From contig VAFM01000002.1 in assembly GCA_005768725.1 (NCBI GenBank), positions 248,001 through 312,000 of the forward strand: DNA of 64,000 nucleotides. Direction: 5' to 3'. Made by a program: the position numbers and the translations under genes. The DNA is from Blastochloris viridis. Its GTDB lineage: Bacteria > Pseudomonadota > Alphaproteobacteria > UBA2136 > UBA6156. This document shows, piece after piece, positions 7,565 to 15,332 of this stretch (positions are counted from its first letter, which is position 1; each line of letters begins with the position of its first letter). The notes under the pieces were generated by a model that was not told the origin of the DNA, searched no databases, and was given only the letters and a program-made list of their open reading frames with translations.

Positions 7565-8584
7565 ATGAAGTCTAAAAATGACAAACACACCTCAAACCAC
7601 GTAAAAGCGGCACATATCGCCATTCTGGTTTACCCTCACGCACTTCAGTCCGCCATTTACGGGCTCACCGAGCAATTCATGGTAGCAGACCGTATCGCGC
7701 GCCAACATAACGCACACCTGCCGCCGGTACGTGTCACACACTGGAATGTCTCAGCCGGAAGCTCTTCGGTACCGCTTTACGACTCTCACCCCTACCAACC
7801 TTATTCACCGCCTCACACCATCATCGTCCCTCCCAGCATGCAGGAAGACCCTCTCCAAGGTGTCGATATCATGCCTATCCGCACTTGGCTTACCCACCAG
7901 CATGATCAGGGAGCGGTCTTAAGTTCGGTCTGTGCAGGCTCATTTTTACTGGCAGAGTCTGGCCTTCTTAATGGTCGTCAGGCCACCACTCACTGGAACT
8001 ACGCCAGCCGTATGGCCCAAGCCTATCCCACCACCAGGGTGGAGGGTGACAAACTGCTGGTTGAAGACGGTGACATCATCACGGCCGGCGGCATGATGGC
8101 CTGGGTAGATCTCGGATTACGCCTTATTCATCGTATCTACGGTCCTACCATTATGATGGGAACGGCCCGCTTCATGCTGGTCGATCCACCAGGCCGTGAG
8201 CAGCGCTACTACAGTAGTTTTGCACCGAACTTTACACACGGAGACAGCGCCATTCTCAAGGTCCAGCATTGGTTGCAAGCCAACGGCGCGCGGCATGTCA
8301 CACTTCCTCAAATGGCCGCGCAGGCAGGCCTGGAGCCCCGTACCTTCCTCCGCCGTTTTTACAAGGCTACCGGACTTAAACCAACCGAGTACACCCAGCA
8401 CCTCCGCATCGGCAAAGCACGAGAAGCTCTGGAATTCACCCGCGACAGTGTCGAACATATCGCGTGGCAAAGCGGATATGAGGATGCCTCTGCCTTCCGC
8501 AAAATATTCCACAAGATCACTGGCCTGACACCGGGAGACTACCGTACACGCTTTGCCGTAACCCTTGCCAACACGGCCCTGTAA
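7565..8584 (+). CDS. GlxA-family AraC-type transcriptional regulator with DJ-1/PfpI domain
   Basis: A 339-residue DNA-binding regulator. Residues about 15-200 form a DJ-1/PfpI (class I glutamine amidotransferase-like) domain with the elbow SSVCAGSFLLAESGLL and then TTHW, as in GlxA/FtrA regulators. About 230-330 is an AraC double helix-turn-helix (MAAQAGLEPRTFLRRF and IAWQSGYEDASAFRKIF). The N-terminal domain usually senses a ligand rather than acting as a protease. I chose ATG 7565 because the frame upstream runs antisense through the divergent hydrolase gene, the probable target. Confidence 0.88.
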   Translation: MKSKNDKHTSNHVKAAHIAILVYPHALQSAIYGLTEQFMVADRIARQHNAHLPPVRVTHWNVSAGSSSVPLYDSHPYQPYSPPHTIIVPPSMQEDPLQGVDIMPIRTWLTHQHDQGAVLSSVCAGSFLLAESGLLNGRQATTHWNYASRMAQAYPTTRVEGDKLLVEDGDIITAGGMMAWVDLGLRLIHRIYGPTIMMGTARFMLVDPPGREQRYYSSFAPNFTHGDSAILKVQHWLQANGARHVTLPQMAAQAGLEPRTFLRRFYKATGLKPTEYTQHLRIGKAREALEFTRDSVEHIAWQSGYEDASAFRKIFHKITGLTPGDYRTRFAVTLANTAL

Positions 8585-8599
8585 GCCTATGTAGGTCCT

Positions 8600-9799
8600 A
8601 TGAAATACAACCGCACGCTGGCCATCTGGCTGACCGACCTCACCGACGCCATCGCCGCCAACCAGTTCGTGCGCCTTGCCCTTACCAAACCGACCCCGGC
8701 CGCCGACGATCTCAAATCGGTCGATGCCCGCCTCATTACCGTCAAGCGCGAGCTGAAACTCAGCTTCACCTACCACTACAAAACGCGCGATATCGTCAAG
8801 AACTACACACCGGACGAAAGCAAAGACGTCCTCGCCAAGCTGATGGAGAAATCCTTCACCCAGGCGCGCATGTTCACACTCCCGTCCGACAATCTGCTGG
8901 TGAAAGCGGGCAAAGACTTCACCCTCACCCGCCACGGCGCGACCGAGAAACAGGTTCTCGACACCAGCCACGACAAACCTAAACAGCGTCTCATCACCAC
9001 GCAGGATGGCGCCAAAGCCTACCTCCACGCCCTCGGCATCACCGATGCGCAAGGCAACGTGCGCAAGGATGCACAGGACAAGTTCCGCCAGATCAACAAG
9101 TACGTCGAGATTCTCGACGGCCTTGTCAAATCGCTGCCGCAAGACAAACCCCTTAAAGTAGCCGACATGGGCAGCGGCAAAGGCTACCTCACCTTCGCAT
9201 TGTACGACCACCTCACCACCAACTTAAAGCGCAATCCCACCGTCATCGGTGTCGAGTTCCGACCCGACATGGTCAAACTTTGCAATGAAATCGCGAAACA
9301 GAATACCTTCACCGGCCTGTCCTTCGTCCAGGGCGGCATCGCCGACTACGACTGCACCGGTACCGATGTCATCATCGCCCTCCACGCGTGCGATACCGCG
9401 ACCGACGACGCACTCGCCAAAGGCATTAAAGCCGGCGCACAACTTATCGTTGTAGCCCCTTGCTGCCACAAGCAAATTCGTAAACAGATGAACCAGAATC
9501 TCACAGGCAAAAAGCTGGAGAATCATTCTCTCGGCAGCGCCTTGCGCTTCGGTACCTATGCCGAGCGTACCGCCGAAATGGTCACCGATACGCTCCGCGC
9601 CTTGCTACTGGAAAAAAACGGTTACGAAACGAATGTGTTCGAGTTCATCGCCGGTGAACACACCCCCAAAAATGTGATGATCACCGCCACCCGCACCACC
9701 GCTGCCCCCCACACTACGGCCCGTGCAGCTGAACAGATTTCCAGCCTCAAATCGCAGTTCGGCATCACCGCCCAGCATTTGGAAAACGCGCTGTCCTAG
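8600..9799 (+). CDS. Class I SAM-dependent methyltransferase (Methyltransf_32-like)
   Basis: A 399-residue protein whose C-terminal half is a Rossmann methyltransferase. Motif I is VADMGSGKGYLTFAL near residue 190, followed by VIGVEFRP for the acidic ribose contact, then DVIIALHACDTATDDAL and IVVAPCCHKQIR. The LHACD and APCCHK motifs occur in the family that includes eukaryotic METTL25/RRNAD1-like proteins. The N-terminal half (residues 1-170) has no domain I recognise but is rich in Lys/Thr and may bind RNA. It starts 15 bases after the regulator stop and ends at a strong terminator. The substrate is unknown. Confidence 0.8.
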   Translation: MKYNRTLAIWLTDLTDAIAANQFVRLALTKPTPAADDLKSVDARLITVKRELKLSFTYHYKTRDIVKNYTPDESKDVLAKLMEKSFTQARMFTLPSDNLLVKAGKDFTLTRHGATEKQVLDTSHDKPKQRLITTQDGAKAYLHALGITDAQGNVRKDAQDKFRQINKYVEILDGLVKSLPQDKPLKVADMGSGKGYLTFALYDHLTTNLKRNPTVIGVEFRPDMVKLCNEIAKQNTFTGLSFVQGGIADYDCTGTDVIIALHACDTATDDALAKGIKAGAQLIVVAPCCHKQIRKQMNQNLTGKKLENHSLGSALRFGTYAERTAEMVTDTLRALLLEKNGYETNVFEFIAGEHTPKNVMITATRTTAAPHTTARAAEQISSLKSQFGITAQHLENALS

Positions 9800-9803
9800 C
9801 CGC

Positions 9804-9830
9804 AAAAGCTCCCGTAACGGGAGCTTTTTT
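9804..9830 (+). terminator. Intrinsic terminator
   Basis: Stem AAAGCTCCCG/CGGGAGCTTT with loop TAA, followed by T6. Confidence 0.9.
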
Positions 9831-9902
9831 ACACTAAAAAATTTGACATACATCACGTCTCGCACAACCATACGCCTACAAAAACCCCGAAAAGGATACG
9901 CC

Positions 9903-10922
9903 ATGCTCCGCACCCTCTTCCTGCTTGCCGCCACGGCCAGCCTGCTCTTCAGCGCCACCGCACCCCACGCCCAAACCACGGCACCAGCCGCCGCAAGCGC
10001 CCCCTCCTACACCGCCGACCTCAAGGACTACGAGTACCCCTTCCCGGTCCAGACCTTCACGATTCCCACCCAAAGCCAGAACGTCACCATGGCCTACATG
10101 TACCTTCCGGCACGGGATGGAAAACCGACCATCACCCTTCTCCACGGCAAGAATTTTAACGGCGCCTACTGGAAGAAAACCGCCGATTTCCTGCACGCTC
10201 AGGGCTATGGCGTGCTGATGCCGGACCAGATCGGTTTCGGTAAATCCTCCAAGCCCCGTAACTACCAGTACAGCTTTGCCGAACTGGCCTCCAACACCCA
10301 CCTGCTGCTCAAAAGTCTGGGCCTGCAAAAAACCATTCTGGTCGGTCACTCCATGGGCGGTATGCTGGCCACACGCTATGCCTTGCTGTTCCCGCGCGAA
10401 ACTGAAAAACTGATTCTGGTAAATCCTATCGGACTCGAAAATTATCTGCTCTACCAAACCTACCCGAACATCGACACAAGCTACGCCAGCGAGCTGACCC
10501 AAACCCCGGAAAGCGTCATCGACTACCAGAAGAAATTCTACTACGACGGCCAGTGGAAACCCGCCTACGCCGACCTCGCCAAACCGCTCATCGGCTGGGT
10601 TAACGGGCCGGACTGGAACGAACTAGCCTACATCAGCGCCCTCACCACCAATATGATCCTCACCCAGCCGGTGGTGGAAGAAATGAGCTTCCTCACCATG
10701 CCCACCTATCTGATACTCGGCACACGCGACCGCACCGCACCGGGCAAGGCCAACCAGCGTATCATGAGCTATGAGCTCGGCCGCTACGATCGTTTGGGCG
10801 CCACCACCAAAGCCCGCAACCGCAATATTCAGGTCACCAGCCTGAAGGGTCTGGGCCACTTGCCGCAGGTGGAAGACTTCCCGCTGTTCAGCAAATCGCT
10901 CGACAACGCGCTGAAGTTCTAA
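9903..10922 (+). CDS. Secreted alpha/beta hydrolase
   Basis: A 339-residue hydrolase with a Sec signal peptide (MLRTLFLLAATASLLFSATA, cleavage near HAQ-TT), so periplasmic or exported. The oxyanion segment is LLHGKNFNG, the nucleophile elbow is VGHSMGGML near residue 150, the acid is in LGTRDRTAPGK, and the histidine is in KGLGHLPQVE. The fold family covers esterases, lipases and epoxide hydrolases, and the substrate is not evident. ATG 9903 has AAGGAT upstream. The mutarotase gene begins 5 bases after the stop, so the two are likely co-transcribed. Confidence 0.85.
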   Translation: MLRTLFLLAATASLLFSATAPHAQTTAPAAASAPSYTADLKDYEYPFPVQTFTIPTQSQNVTMAYMYLPARDGKPTITLLHGKNFNGAYWKKTADFLHAQGYGVLMPDQIGFGKSSKPRNYQYSFAELASNTHLLLKSLGLQKTILVGHSMGGMLATRYALLFPRETEKLILVNPIGLENYLLYQTYPNIDTSYASELTQTPESVIDYQKKFYYDGQWKPAYADLAKPLIGWVNGPDWNELAYISALTTNMILTQPVVEEMSFLTMPTYLILGTRDRTAPGKANQRIMSYELGRYDRLGATTKARNRNIQVTSLKGLGHLPQVEDFPLFSKSLDNALKF

Positions 10923-10927
10923 CGCCC

Positions 10928-11749
10928 ATGCAACTTCTTACCCTTCGTACCGCCCACGCCACCGCCACCATCAGTGCCTATGGCGCGCAGGTCATGTCAT
11001 TCGTGCCGCACGGCCAGTCGGATGTCCTCTGGAGCACCACACCGGAGTTTCTGGCCGCCGCACGCCAAAACCGCAAAGCCCTGCGTGGCGGTATTCCGCT
11101 GTGCTGGCCGTGGTTTCTGGGACTGAACGACCATCCCGATGCCCCTAGCCACGGTCTTGCCCGCATATCGGAATGGCAACTGACCGCACACACCGAAACA
11201 CCTGACGCCAGCACCGCCACCTACGAGCTGGAACTGGACGGCAACCACCCTGCCTGGCCCTACCGCACCCATGGCCGCCTCACCATCACGCTCACCTCCA
11301 GCCTGACGGTGGAACTCACCACCACCAATCTATCGGAACAGCCCTTTAAACTCACCCAGGCGCTCCATACGTATCTTAACGTCGCCGACATAGCCAATGC
11401 CGCGCTCAGCGACCTCAAAGGCCTCACACGCCGCCACGTCAGCTCGGGCACCCCCCTCCCCGAACACGAAGGCCCCTTCACCATCACCGAAGAGGTCGAG
11501 CACCTCGTCAGCCCGGTCCATCGCCTCACCCTCACCGAGCCCGGGCGCCGCATCTACGTCGCCAACACCGGCAGCACCGAATTCGTCATCTGGAACCCGT
11601 GGGCCGACAAAGCCGCCAAGCTCGATATGCCGCCACACAGCTACAAGAATATGCTCTGCCTGGAGGCCGCGAACATCGACAAAGCCCCCACCCTGCAACC
11701 GGGCCAAAGCCACATTCTGACCACCACCCTGGCACCCATGCCCTATTAA
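10928..11749 (+). CDS. D-hexose-6-phosphate mutarotase (YeaD-like aldose 1-epimerase)
   Basis: A 273-residue cytoplasmic aldose-epimerase-fold protein of the YeaD branch, which interconverts the alpha and beta anomers of hexose 6-phosphates. Family signatures are RGGIPLCWPWFG-like (RGGIPLCWPWFLG near residue 55), SHGLAR with the first catalytic histidine, ALHTYLNV with the second, and VIWNPWADK with CLEAA near the C-terminus carrying the acidic residue. Length and motif order agree with the family. Five bases after the secreted hydrolase; the functional link is unclear. Confidence 0.87.
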   Translation: MQLLTLRTAHATATISAYGAQVMSFVPHGQSDVLWSTTPEFLAAARQNRKALRGGIPLCWPWFLGLNDHPDAPSHGLARISEWQLTAHTETPDASTATYELELDGNHPAWPYRTHGRLTITLTSSLTVELTTTNLSEQPFKLTQALHTYLNVADIANAALSDLKGLTRRHVSSGTPLPEHEGPFTITEEVEHLVSPVHRLTLTEPGRRIYVANTGSTEFVIWNPWADKAAKLDMPPHSYKNMLCLEAANIDKAPTLQPGQSHILTTTLAPMPY

Positions 11750-11899
11750 TGCTCTGGCATAGCATACACTATCTGCATGCCGACCAAACACGGCAACACG
11801 GATACCCTTCCCCGTACGCTCTAGCTAAGCGCACCTGACGGAACATCCATCTGTTTCCGCCGTTTCTCCGTCCCGATGTCAAATCAAGGAGAAACCACC

Positions 11900-12103
11900 A
11901 TGGCTAACCGTACCGTCATCATTAAACAGAACCAGCCGTCCGACGACGAAACCTCTCTCTGGGTCATTCTGCTCGTCGCTTTCGCCGTCGCCATGATCGC
12001 GATCGTCGGCTACAAAGCCATTCCGTCACGCACGACCGAGGCCGCACCCGCCGCGGTCACCACGCAGCAACAACCTGCCGCCGCTCCCGCAGCAACCAAC
12101 TAA
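11900..12103 (+). CDS. Small single-pass membrane protein
   Basis: A 67-residue protein with a polar N-terminus, one transmembrane helix (about residues 20-40, WVILLVAFAVAMIAIVGY) and an Ala/Pro/Gln-rich C-terminal tail. A strong AAGGAG precedes ATG 11900, and a terminator follows directly, so this small frame is probably a real monocistronic gene. No homologue is recognised. The topology suggests a short cytoplasmic N-terminus and a flexible periplasmic tail. Confidence 0.7.
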   Translation: MANRTVIIKQNQPSDDETSLWVILLVAFAVAMIAIVGYKAIPSRTTEAAPAAVTTQQQPAAAPAATN

Positions 12104-12112
12104 CCCCAACAC

Positions 12113-12133
12113 AAAAGGCCCCTCGGGGCCTTT
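12113..12133 (+). terminator. Intrinsic terminator, convergent
   Basis: Stem AAAAGGCCCC/GGGGCCTTT, tightly packed between the small membrane protein gene and the convergent flavoprotein gene. Confidence 0.8.
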
Positions 12134-12136
12134 CAT

Positions 12137-13334
12137 TTATACCGCACGTCCGGCCGCCGCCCCGCTGGCCCACGCCCACTGGAAGTTATACCCCCCCAGC
12201 CAACCGGTCACGTCGACCACTTCGCCAATAAAATGCAGTCCCCGCACCCTCTTGGCCTCCAGTGTGTTCGCGTTCAGTTCGTTGGTATCCACGCCGCCGC
12301 GCGTTACCTCGGCCTTGCGGTAACCTTCGGTGCCATTGGGCTTGATCACAAAATCGCGCAACGTCGCATCGATCTTGGCAATATCCTTGTCGCTCAGCAT
12401 CCCGCAGGGCTTTCCCGCAGGGCTTTCCCGCAAAGCCGTGGCGGGTCGCCAGCACATCCACAAAACGCTTGGCCAATAACTCACTCAGTGCCGCCGCCAT
12501 ATCCTTCTTGGGCGCACTGTCGCGCAGACCCTTCAAATATCCCGCCCAATCGACATCCGGCAAAATCCGGATATGAATCTCGTCACCCGCCTTCCAGTAG
12601 CTGGAGATCTGCAGAATCGCCGGCCCGCTCGCACCGCGGTGGGTCAGCAGCACATTTTCCCGGAAGGCCGTCTTGCCACAGCGCACTTCAGCATCGAAGG
12701 AGATGCCCGAAAGGTCGCTGTAAAATTCCAGATCCTTTTCGGTAAACGTGAACGGCACCAGGGCAGGCTCGGTCGTCACCACTTTCAGCCCGAACTGATA
12801 CGCCACTTTGTACCCGAAGTTGGTCGCGCCCATTTTCGGGATCGAAAGCCCGCCGGTCGCAATAACCAGCTTGGTACACTCCATGCGCCCCTTGCTGGTG
12901 GCCAGCACAAAGCCGTTCTCACTCTGCGCGATGTTCTCCACGGTGCAACCCAACGTCAACTCCACACCGGCATCGGCGCATTCATCCAAAAGCATGTCCA
13001 CAATCTGCTGGGCCGGGCCGTCACAGAACTGCTGACCGAGCTTCTTTTCGTGATACGCAATGCCGTGCTTATCCACCAGCGCAATAAAATCCTGCGGCGT
13101 AAAGCGCGCCAGTGCCGATTTGCAGAAGTGCGGATTGGCCGAAATATACCGGTCTGCCTTGGCCCCTATATTCGTAAAATTGCAGCGCCCACCGCCGGAG
13201 ATTAGGATCTTGTGACCCACCTTCTCGGCATGGTCCAATACGCGCACACGTCTGCCGCGCAAACCGGCCTGCATGGCACACATCAAACCGGCGCCACCGG
13301 CCCCCAGCACAATCACATCGTAATTTGTCGTCAT
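12137..13334 (-). pseudogene. HI0933-family FAD-dependent oxidoreductase, frameshifted
   Basis: The family (YhiN/HI0933, BaiN-like) are FAD proteins of about 390-400 residues. The N-terminal FAD motif VIVLGAGGAGLMCAMQA and ISGGGRCNFTN are intact. The frame from 13334 stays family-like to ATRHGFAGKPCG, then becomes nonsense and runs to a stop at 12186. The true C-terminus (TEGYRKAEVTRGGVDTNEL, then VVDVTGWLGGYNFQWAW) is in another frame ending at 12137. A perfect 13-bp tandem duplication at 12401-12426 lies exactly at the break; removing one unit gives one 394-residue frame. Recent inactivation, a reversible slippage event or an assembly error are all possible. Confidence 0.88.
12401..12432. 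repeat. 13-bp tandem duplication causing the frameshift
   Basis: CCCGCAGGGCTTT occurs at 12401-12413 and again at 12414-12426, followed by CCCGCA as the start of a third copy. The natural gene would already contain two CCCGC boxes 13 bases apart, a good substrate for replication slippage. Confidence 0.95.
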
Positions 13335-13362
13335 GTCTGCGGTTGTACCGCAAGTTAAGCCA

Positions 13363-13485
13363 TTAGGCTAACAGCAAAAGCTTATCCAGCAGTCCCTGCA
13401 TCAATCCGTAAACCGACTTGGGCTGATGCGCCTCACCGGTCGCTTCCATAGTCCGCAAAGCCTTTTCCACCTCGGCTACAAACAT
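13363..13485 (-). CDS. Small 40-residue protein, translationally coupled
   Basis: A short frame whose ATG overlaps the stop codon of the upstream gene (TAATG at 13487-13483), a typical coupling arrangement. The peptide begins MFVAEVEKAL and ends LLDKLLLLA, with an amphipathic start and a hydrophobic end. Spacing suggests it is the last gene of the group RDD protein, 164-residue unknown, this peptide. I recognise no family. The overlap and codon use like its neighbours are the main support. Confidence 0.5.
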   Translation of the reverse strand: MFVAEVEKALRTMEATGEAHQPKSVYGLMQGLLDKLLLLA

Positions 13486-13979
13486 TACTGGCTCTCTGTT
13501 TCACCCTCTTCTGCAATCAGAGTTTTCAGCACAATCTTTTCCTTTTCAGCCAACGCAATCAGCTCATCCACAAGAGCATTGTAACCGTCGGCAGTGGTGG
13601 GATCATCAAAGACTAGACGCTCCGAGGCCAAATCAAACCTCAACATATTTCGTTGTAGCAGAGCTAGAATTTCGCCCATTTTAGTATAAATCTCACGCTC
13701 AACCTCAAAAAACGCTTCAAACTGGGGGTAAGATTTTGCACGTCCCGCCGCCACCGCCTCACGCAAATGTGTCTTTACGCTGGCAGAAGCTTCAAGAGTA
13801 TTGATGTCATATTGCAGAAAATCATATGATCTTTTAACGTCAGTCTCAAACCGGTCAATATGACTACGCAGAACAGGCAGACGGCTACTACAGAATATGG
13901 CGCGATAATGGCAATTTTTCATACCTTCGCCAAAATCGTTTTCAATAATCTTTCGGCTTTCAGTAATATAACGATCCAT
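13485..13979 (-). CDS. Unknown cytoplasmic alpha-helical protein
   Basis: A 164-residue protein without signal peptide or membrane segments, rich in charged and helical residues (for example RFETDVKRSYDFLQYDINTL and FFEVEREIYTKMGEILALL), with possible coiled-coil from residue 35 to 115. The ATG at 13979 is 30 bases after the stop of the RDD gene, with a weak CGAAG. Lower GC than the surroundings. It probably forms an operon with the RDD protein upstream and the 40-residue frame downstream. No function can be assigned. Confidence 0.7.
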   Translation of the reverse strand: MDRYITESRKIIENDFGEGMKNCHYRAIFCSSRLPVLRSHIDRFETDVKRSYDFLQYDINTLEASASVKTHLREAVAAGRAKSYPQFEAFFEVEREIYTKMGEILALLQRNMLRFDLASERLVFDDPTTADGYNALVDELIALAEKEKIVLKTLIAEEGETESQ

Positions 13980-14009
13980 CGCTTCGCCACGGCTTTGTGC
14001 CGCCTCATC

Positions 14010-14810
14010 CTATGTTGCCATAAACAGAATCATCGCTTTCTCGTCACGCTCACTCGCATAGCCCATGTAAAACACGCTACCTGCCGCACCCAGCACTAAT
14101 AACAGCGGCAACCAGCGTACCGTGGCATAACGTACGGTGGTGTCACAGGTCTTGTCCCAATACGTCTTGTTCCCCTTCCGAATATCCATATACGACCCGA
14201 TCAAAGTAAACAGGCTGATAAGCGGAATACCGAGCGCCATCCCATACACATACGCCAAACAGCTGCGTTTGAGCGATGAAAAGTATGGCAGTCTGCCCCC
14301 GGCTGGCCCTTCCACACGAATCCCCATGCACCATTTAGCAAGCGTCGTTCCCCAAAGCGTCATCAGCAGAGCTTCCACCGGCAACCAGAAAGGCAGAATC
14401 AAAATGCCGGCCACATGTTCATTCTTAAATAACTTGCCGGAGAACTCGGGCGCGACAAACCCCATAACCAAACCCACCACGCAGGAAAACAGAATGATAT
14501 CAATTATCTTGGCAAAGTAACGTCGCCACGGACGCTCATTTTCCAACCCCTCGCGCTGGAATGCCTTGCTCTTGATATCTTTACGGAAGGGTAGCCCCAC
14601 ACAACGGCTGATGTACCCATTGCCCCAAATCCAAAACCCCAGCCAATACAAGCAAGAAGGCAAAGAAAGCCCGATAAAAGTCATGAAAAAGTCTGAAAAC
14701 GAAAAACCACCGTAACCCGCGTTACCTGCAGCCAAGCTTATCAGCAACGTAAGCAGTCCCCACACACCGGTCACAGCTACCTTAATCTTTACATTTTTAG
14801 CCAATTCCAT
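14010..14810 (-). CDS. RDD-family membrane protein
   Basis: A 266-residue inner-membrane protein. Residues about 93-235 match an RDD domain: RPWRRYFAKIIDIILFS with the Arg and Asp of the family at the start of a helix, then LWGTTLAKWCMGIRVEG, and WDKTCDTTV near the end. Two extra helices lie at the N-terminus (about 10-30 and 40-62), and one more follows the RDD part (about 238-253). The function of RDD proteins is mostly unknown; some relate to ion transport. It heads a small operon with two unknown genes. Confidence 0.82.
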   Translation of the reverse strand: MELAKNVKIKVAVTGVWGLLTLLISLAAGNAGYGGFSFSDFFMTFIGLSLPSCLYWLGFWIWGNGYISRCVGLPFRKDIKSKAFQREGLENERPWRRYFAKIIDIILFSCVVGLVMGFVAPEFSGKLFKNEHVAGILILPFWLPVEALLMTLWGTTLAKWCMGIRVEGPAGGRLPYFSSLKRSCLAYVYGMALGIPLISLFTLIGSYMDIRKGNKTYWDKTCDTTVRYATVRWLPLLLVLGAAGSVFYMGYASERDEKAMILFMAT

Positions 14811-14884
14811 GGGGGAAGAAACCTCTCACATATACTCTATCGGAGAGTACGTTATACGTAACCAAACGGTTTTACAACGCTCAC

Positions 14885-14909
14885 AAAAAAGCACCCTCTC
14901 GGATGCTTT
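14885..14909 (-). terminator. Terminator of tRNA-Tyr
   Basis: On the minus strand GCATCC, loop GAGA, GGGTGC, then T6, ten bases after the tRNA 3' end. Confidence 0.8.
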
Positions 14910-14918
14910 GAAATCTTA

Positions 14919-15003
14919 TGGTGGAGGGAGTAGGATTCGAACCTACGAAGGTAAAACCAGCTGATTTACAGTCAGCCCCCGTTGGCCACTTAGGTATCCC
15001 TCC
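14919..15003 (-). tRNA. tRNA-Tyr (GTA)
   Basis: Class II tRNA with acceptor GGAGGGA/TCCCTCC, anticodon stem CTGACT and anticodon GTA, long variable arm, T arm GTAGGTTCGAATCCTAC, discriminator A and encoded CCA. Confidence 0.96.
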
Positions 15004-15013
15004 AACCGCGCGA

Positions 15014-15042
15014 AACCTAGCTGCGCCGCGCCGCTCTGTCAA
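15014..15042 (-). promoter_or_regulatory. Predicted promoter of tRNA-Tyr
   Basis: On the minus strand a perfect TTGACA (15042-15037) and TAGGTT (15019-15014) are separated by 17 bases, the -10 ending 10 bases before the mature tRNA. A GC-rich spacer and discriminator region suggests stringent control, as for other stable RNAs (inference). Confidence 0.7.
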
Positions 15043-15126
15043 CCATTCTCAAAGCGTGGCGGCAACTTTTCGCGCCAAAGCGCGCAAACCCATTGCAAAA
15101 TCGGCTAAAAATGGCTAAATACCCCC

Positions 15127-15165
15127 GTGCGCGCGGCAACCCACCCAACCACCTGCCGCGCGCGC
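15127..15165. other. GC-rich hairpin in a gene-free stretch (15004-15332)
   Basis: In the 330-base gap between tRNA-Tyr and the efflux operon I see the tRNA promoter, this 12-bp stem (GCGCGCGGCA/TGCCGCGCGC plus two outer pairs, 15-base loop ACCCACCCAACCACC) followed by T4, and the efflux-operon terminator. No coding frame looks real. The hairpin could be a weak terminator, although nothing on the plus strand leads into it. Confidence 0.5.
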
Positions 15166-15290
15166 TTTTGTGTGCCTTAGGGCCAAACGTCTTTGTCACA
15201 GCCAGAATTATTTTTACACCACCAACGGAACCACCCCCCTCATTCCCGCATTATTCCAGTAGCACCAACAGGTGCGTCAGGGGGACATAC

Positions 15291-15317
15291 GAAAAAGGGC
15301 CGCAAGGCCCTTTTTCG
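15291..15317 (-). terminator. Terminator of the RND efflux operon
   Basis: Stem GAAAAAGGGCC/GGCCCTTTTTC with loop GCAA, 15 bases after the outer-membrane factor stop. Confidence 0.9.
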
Positions 15318-15332
15318 CGTCTCAAGTCAGGC

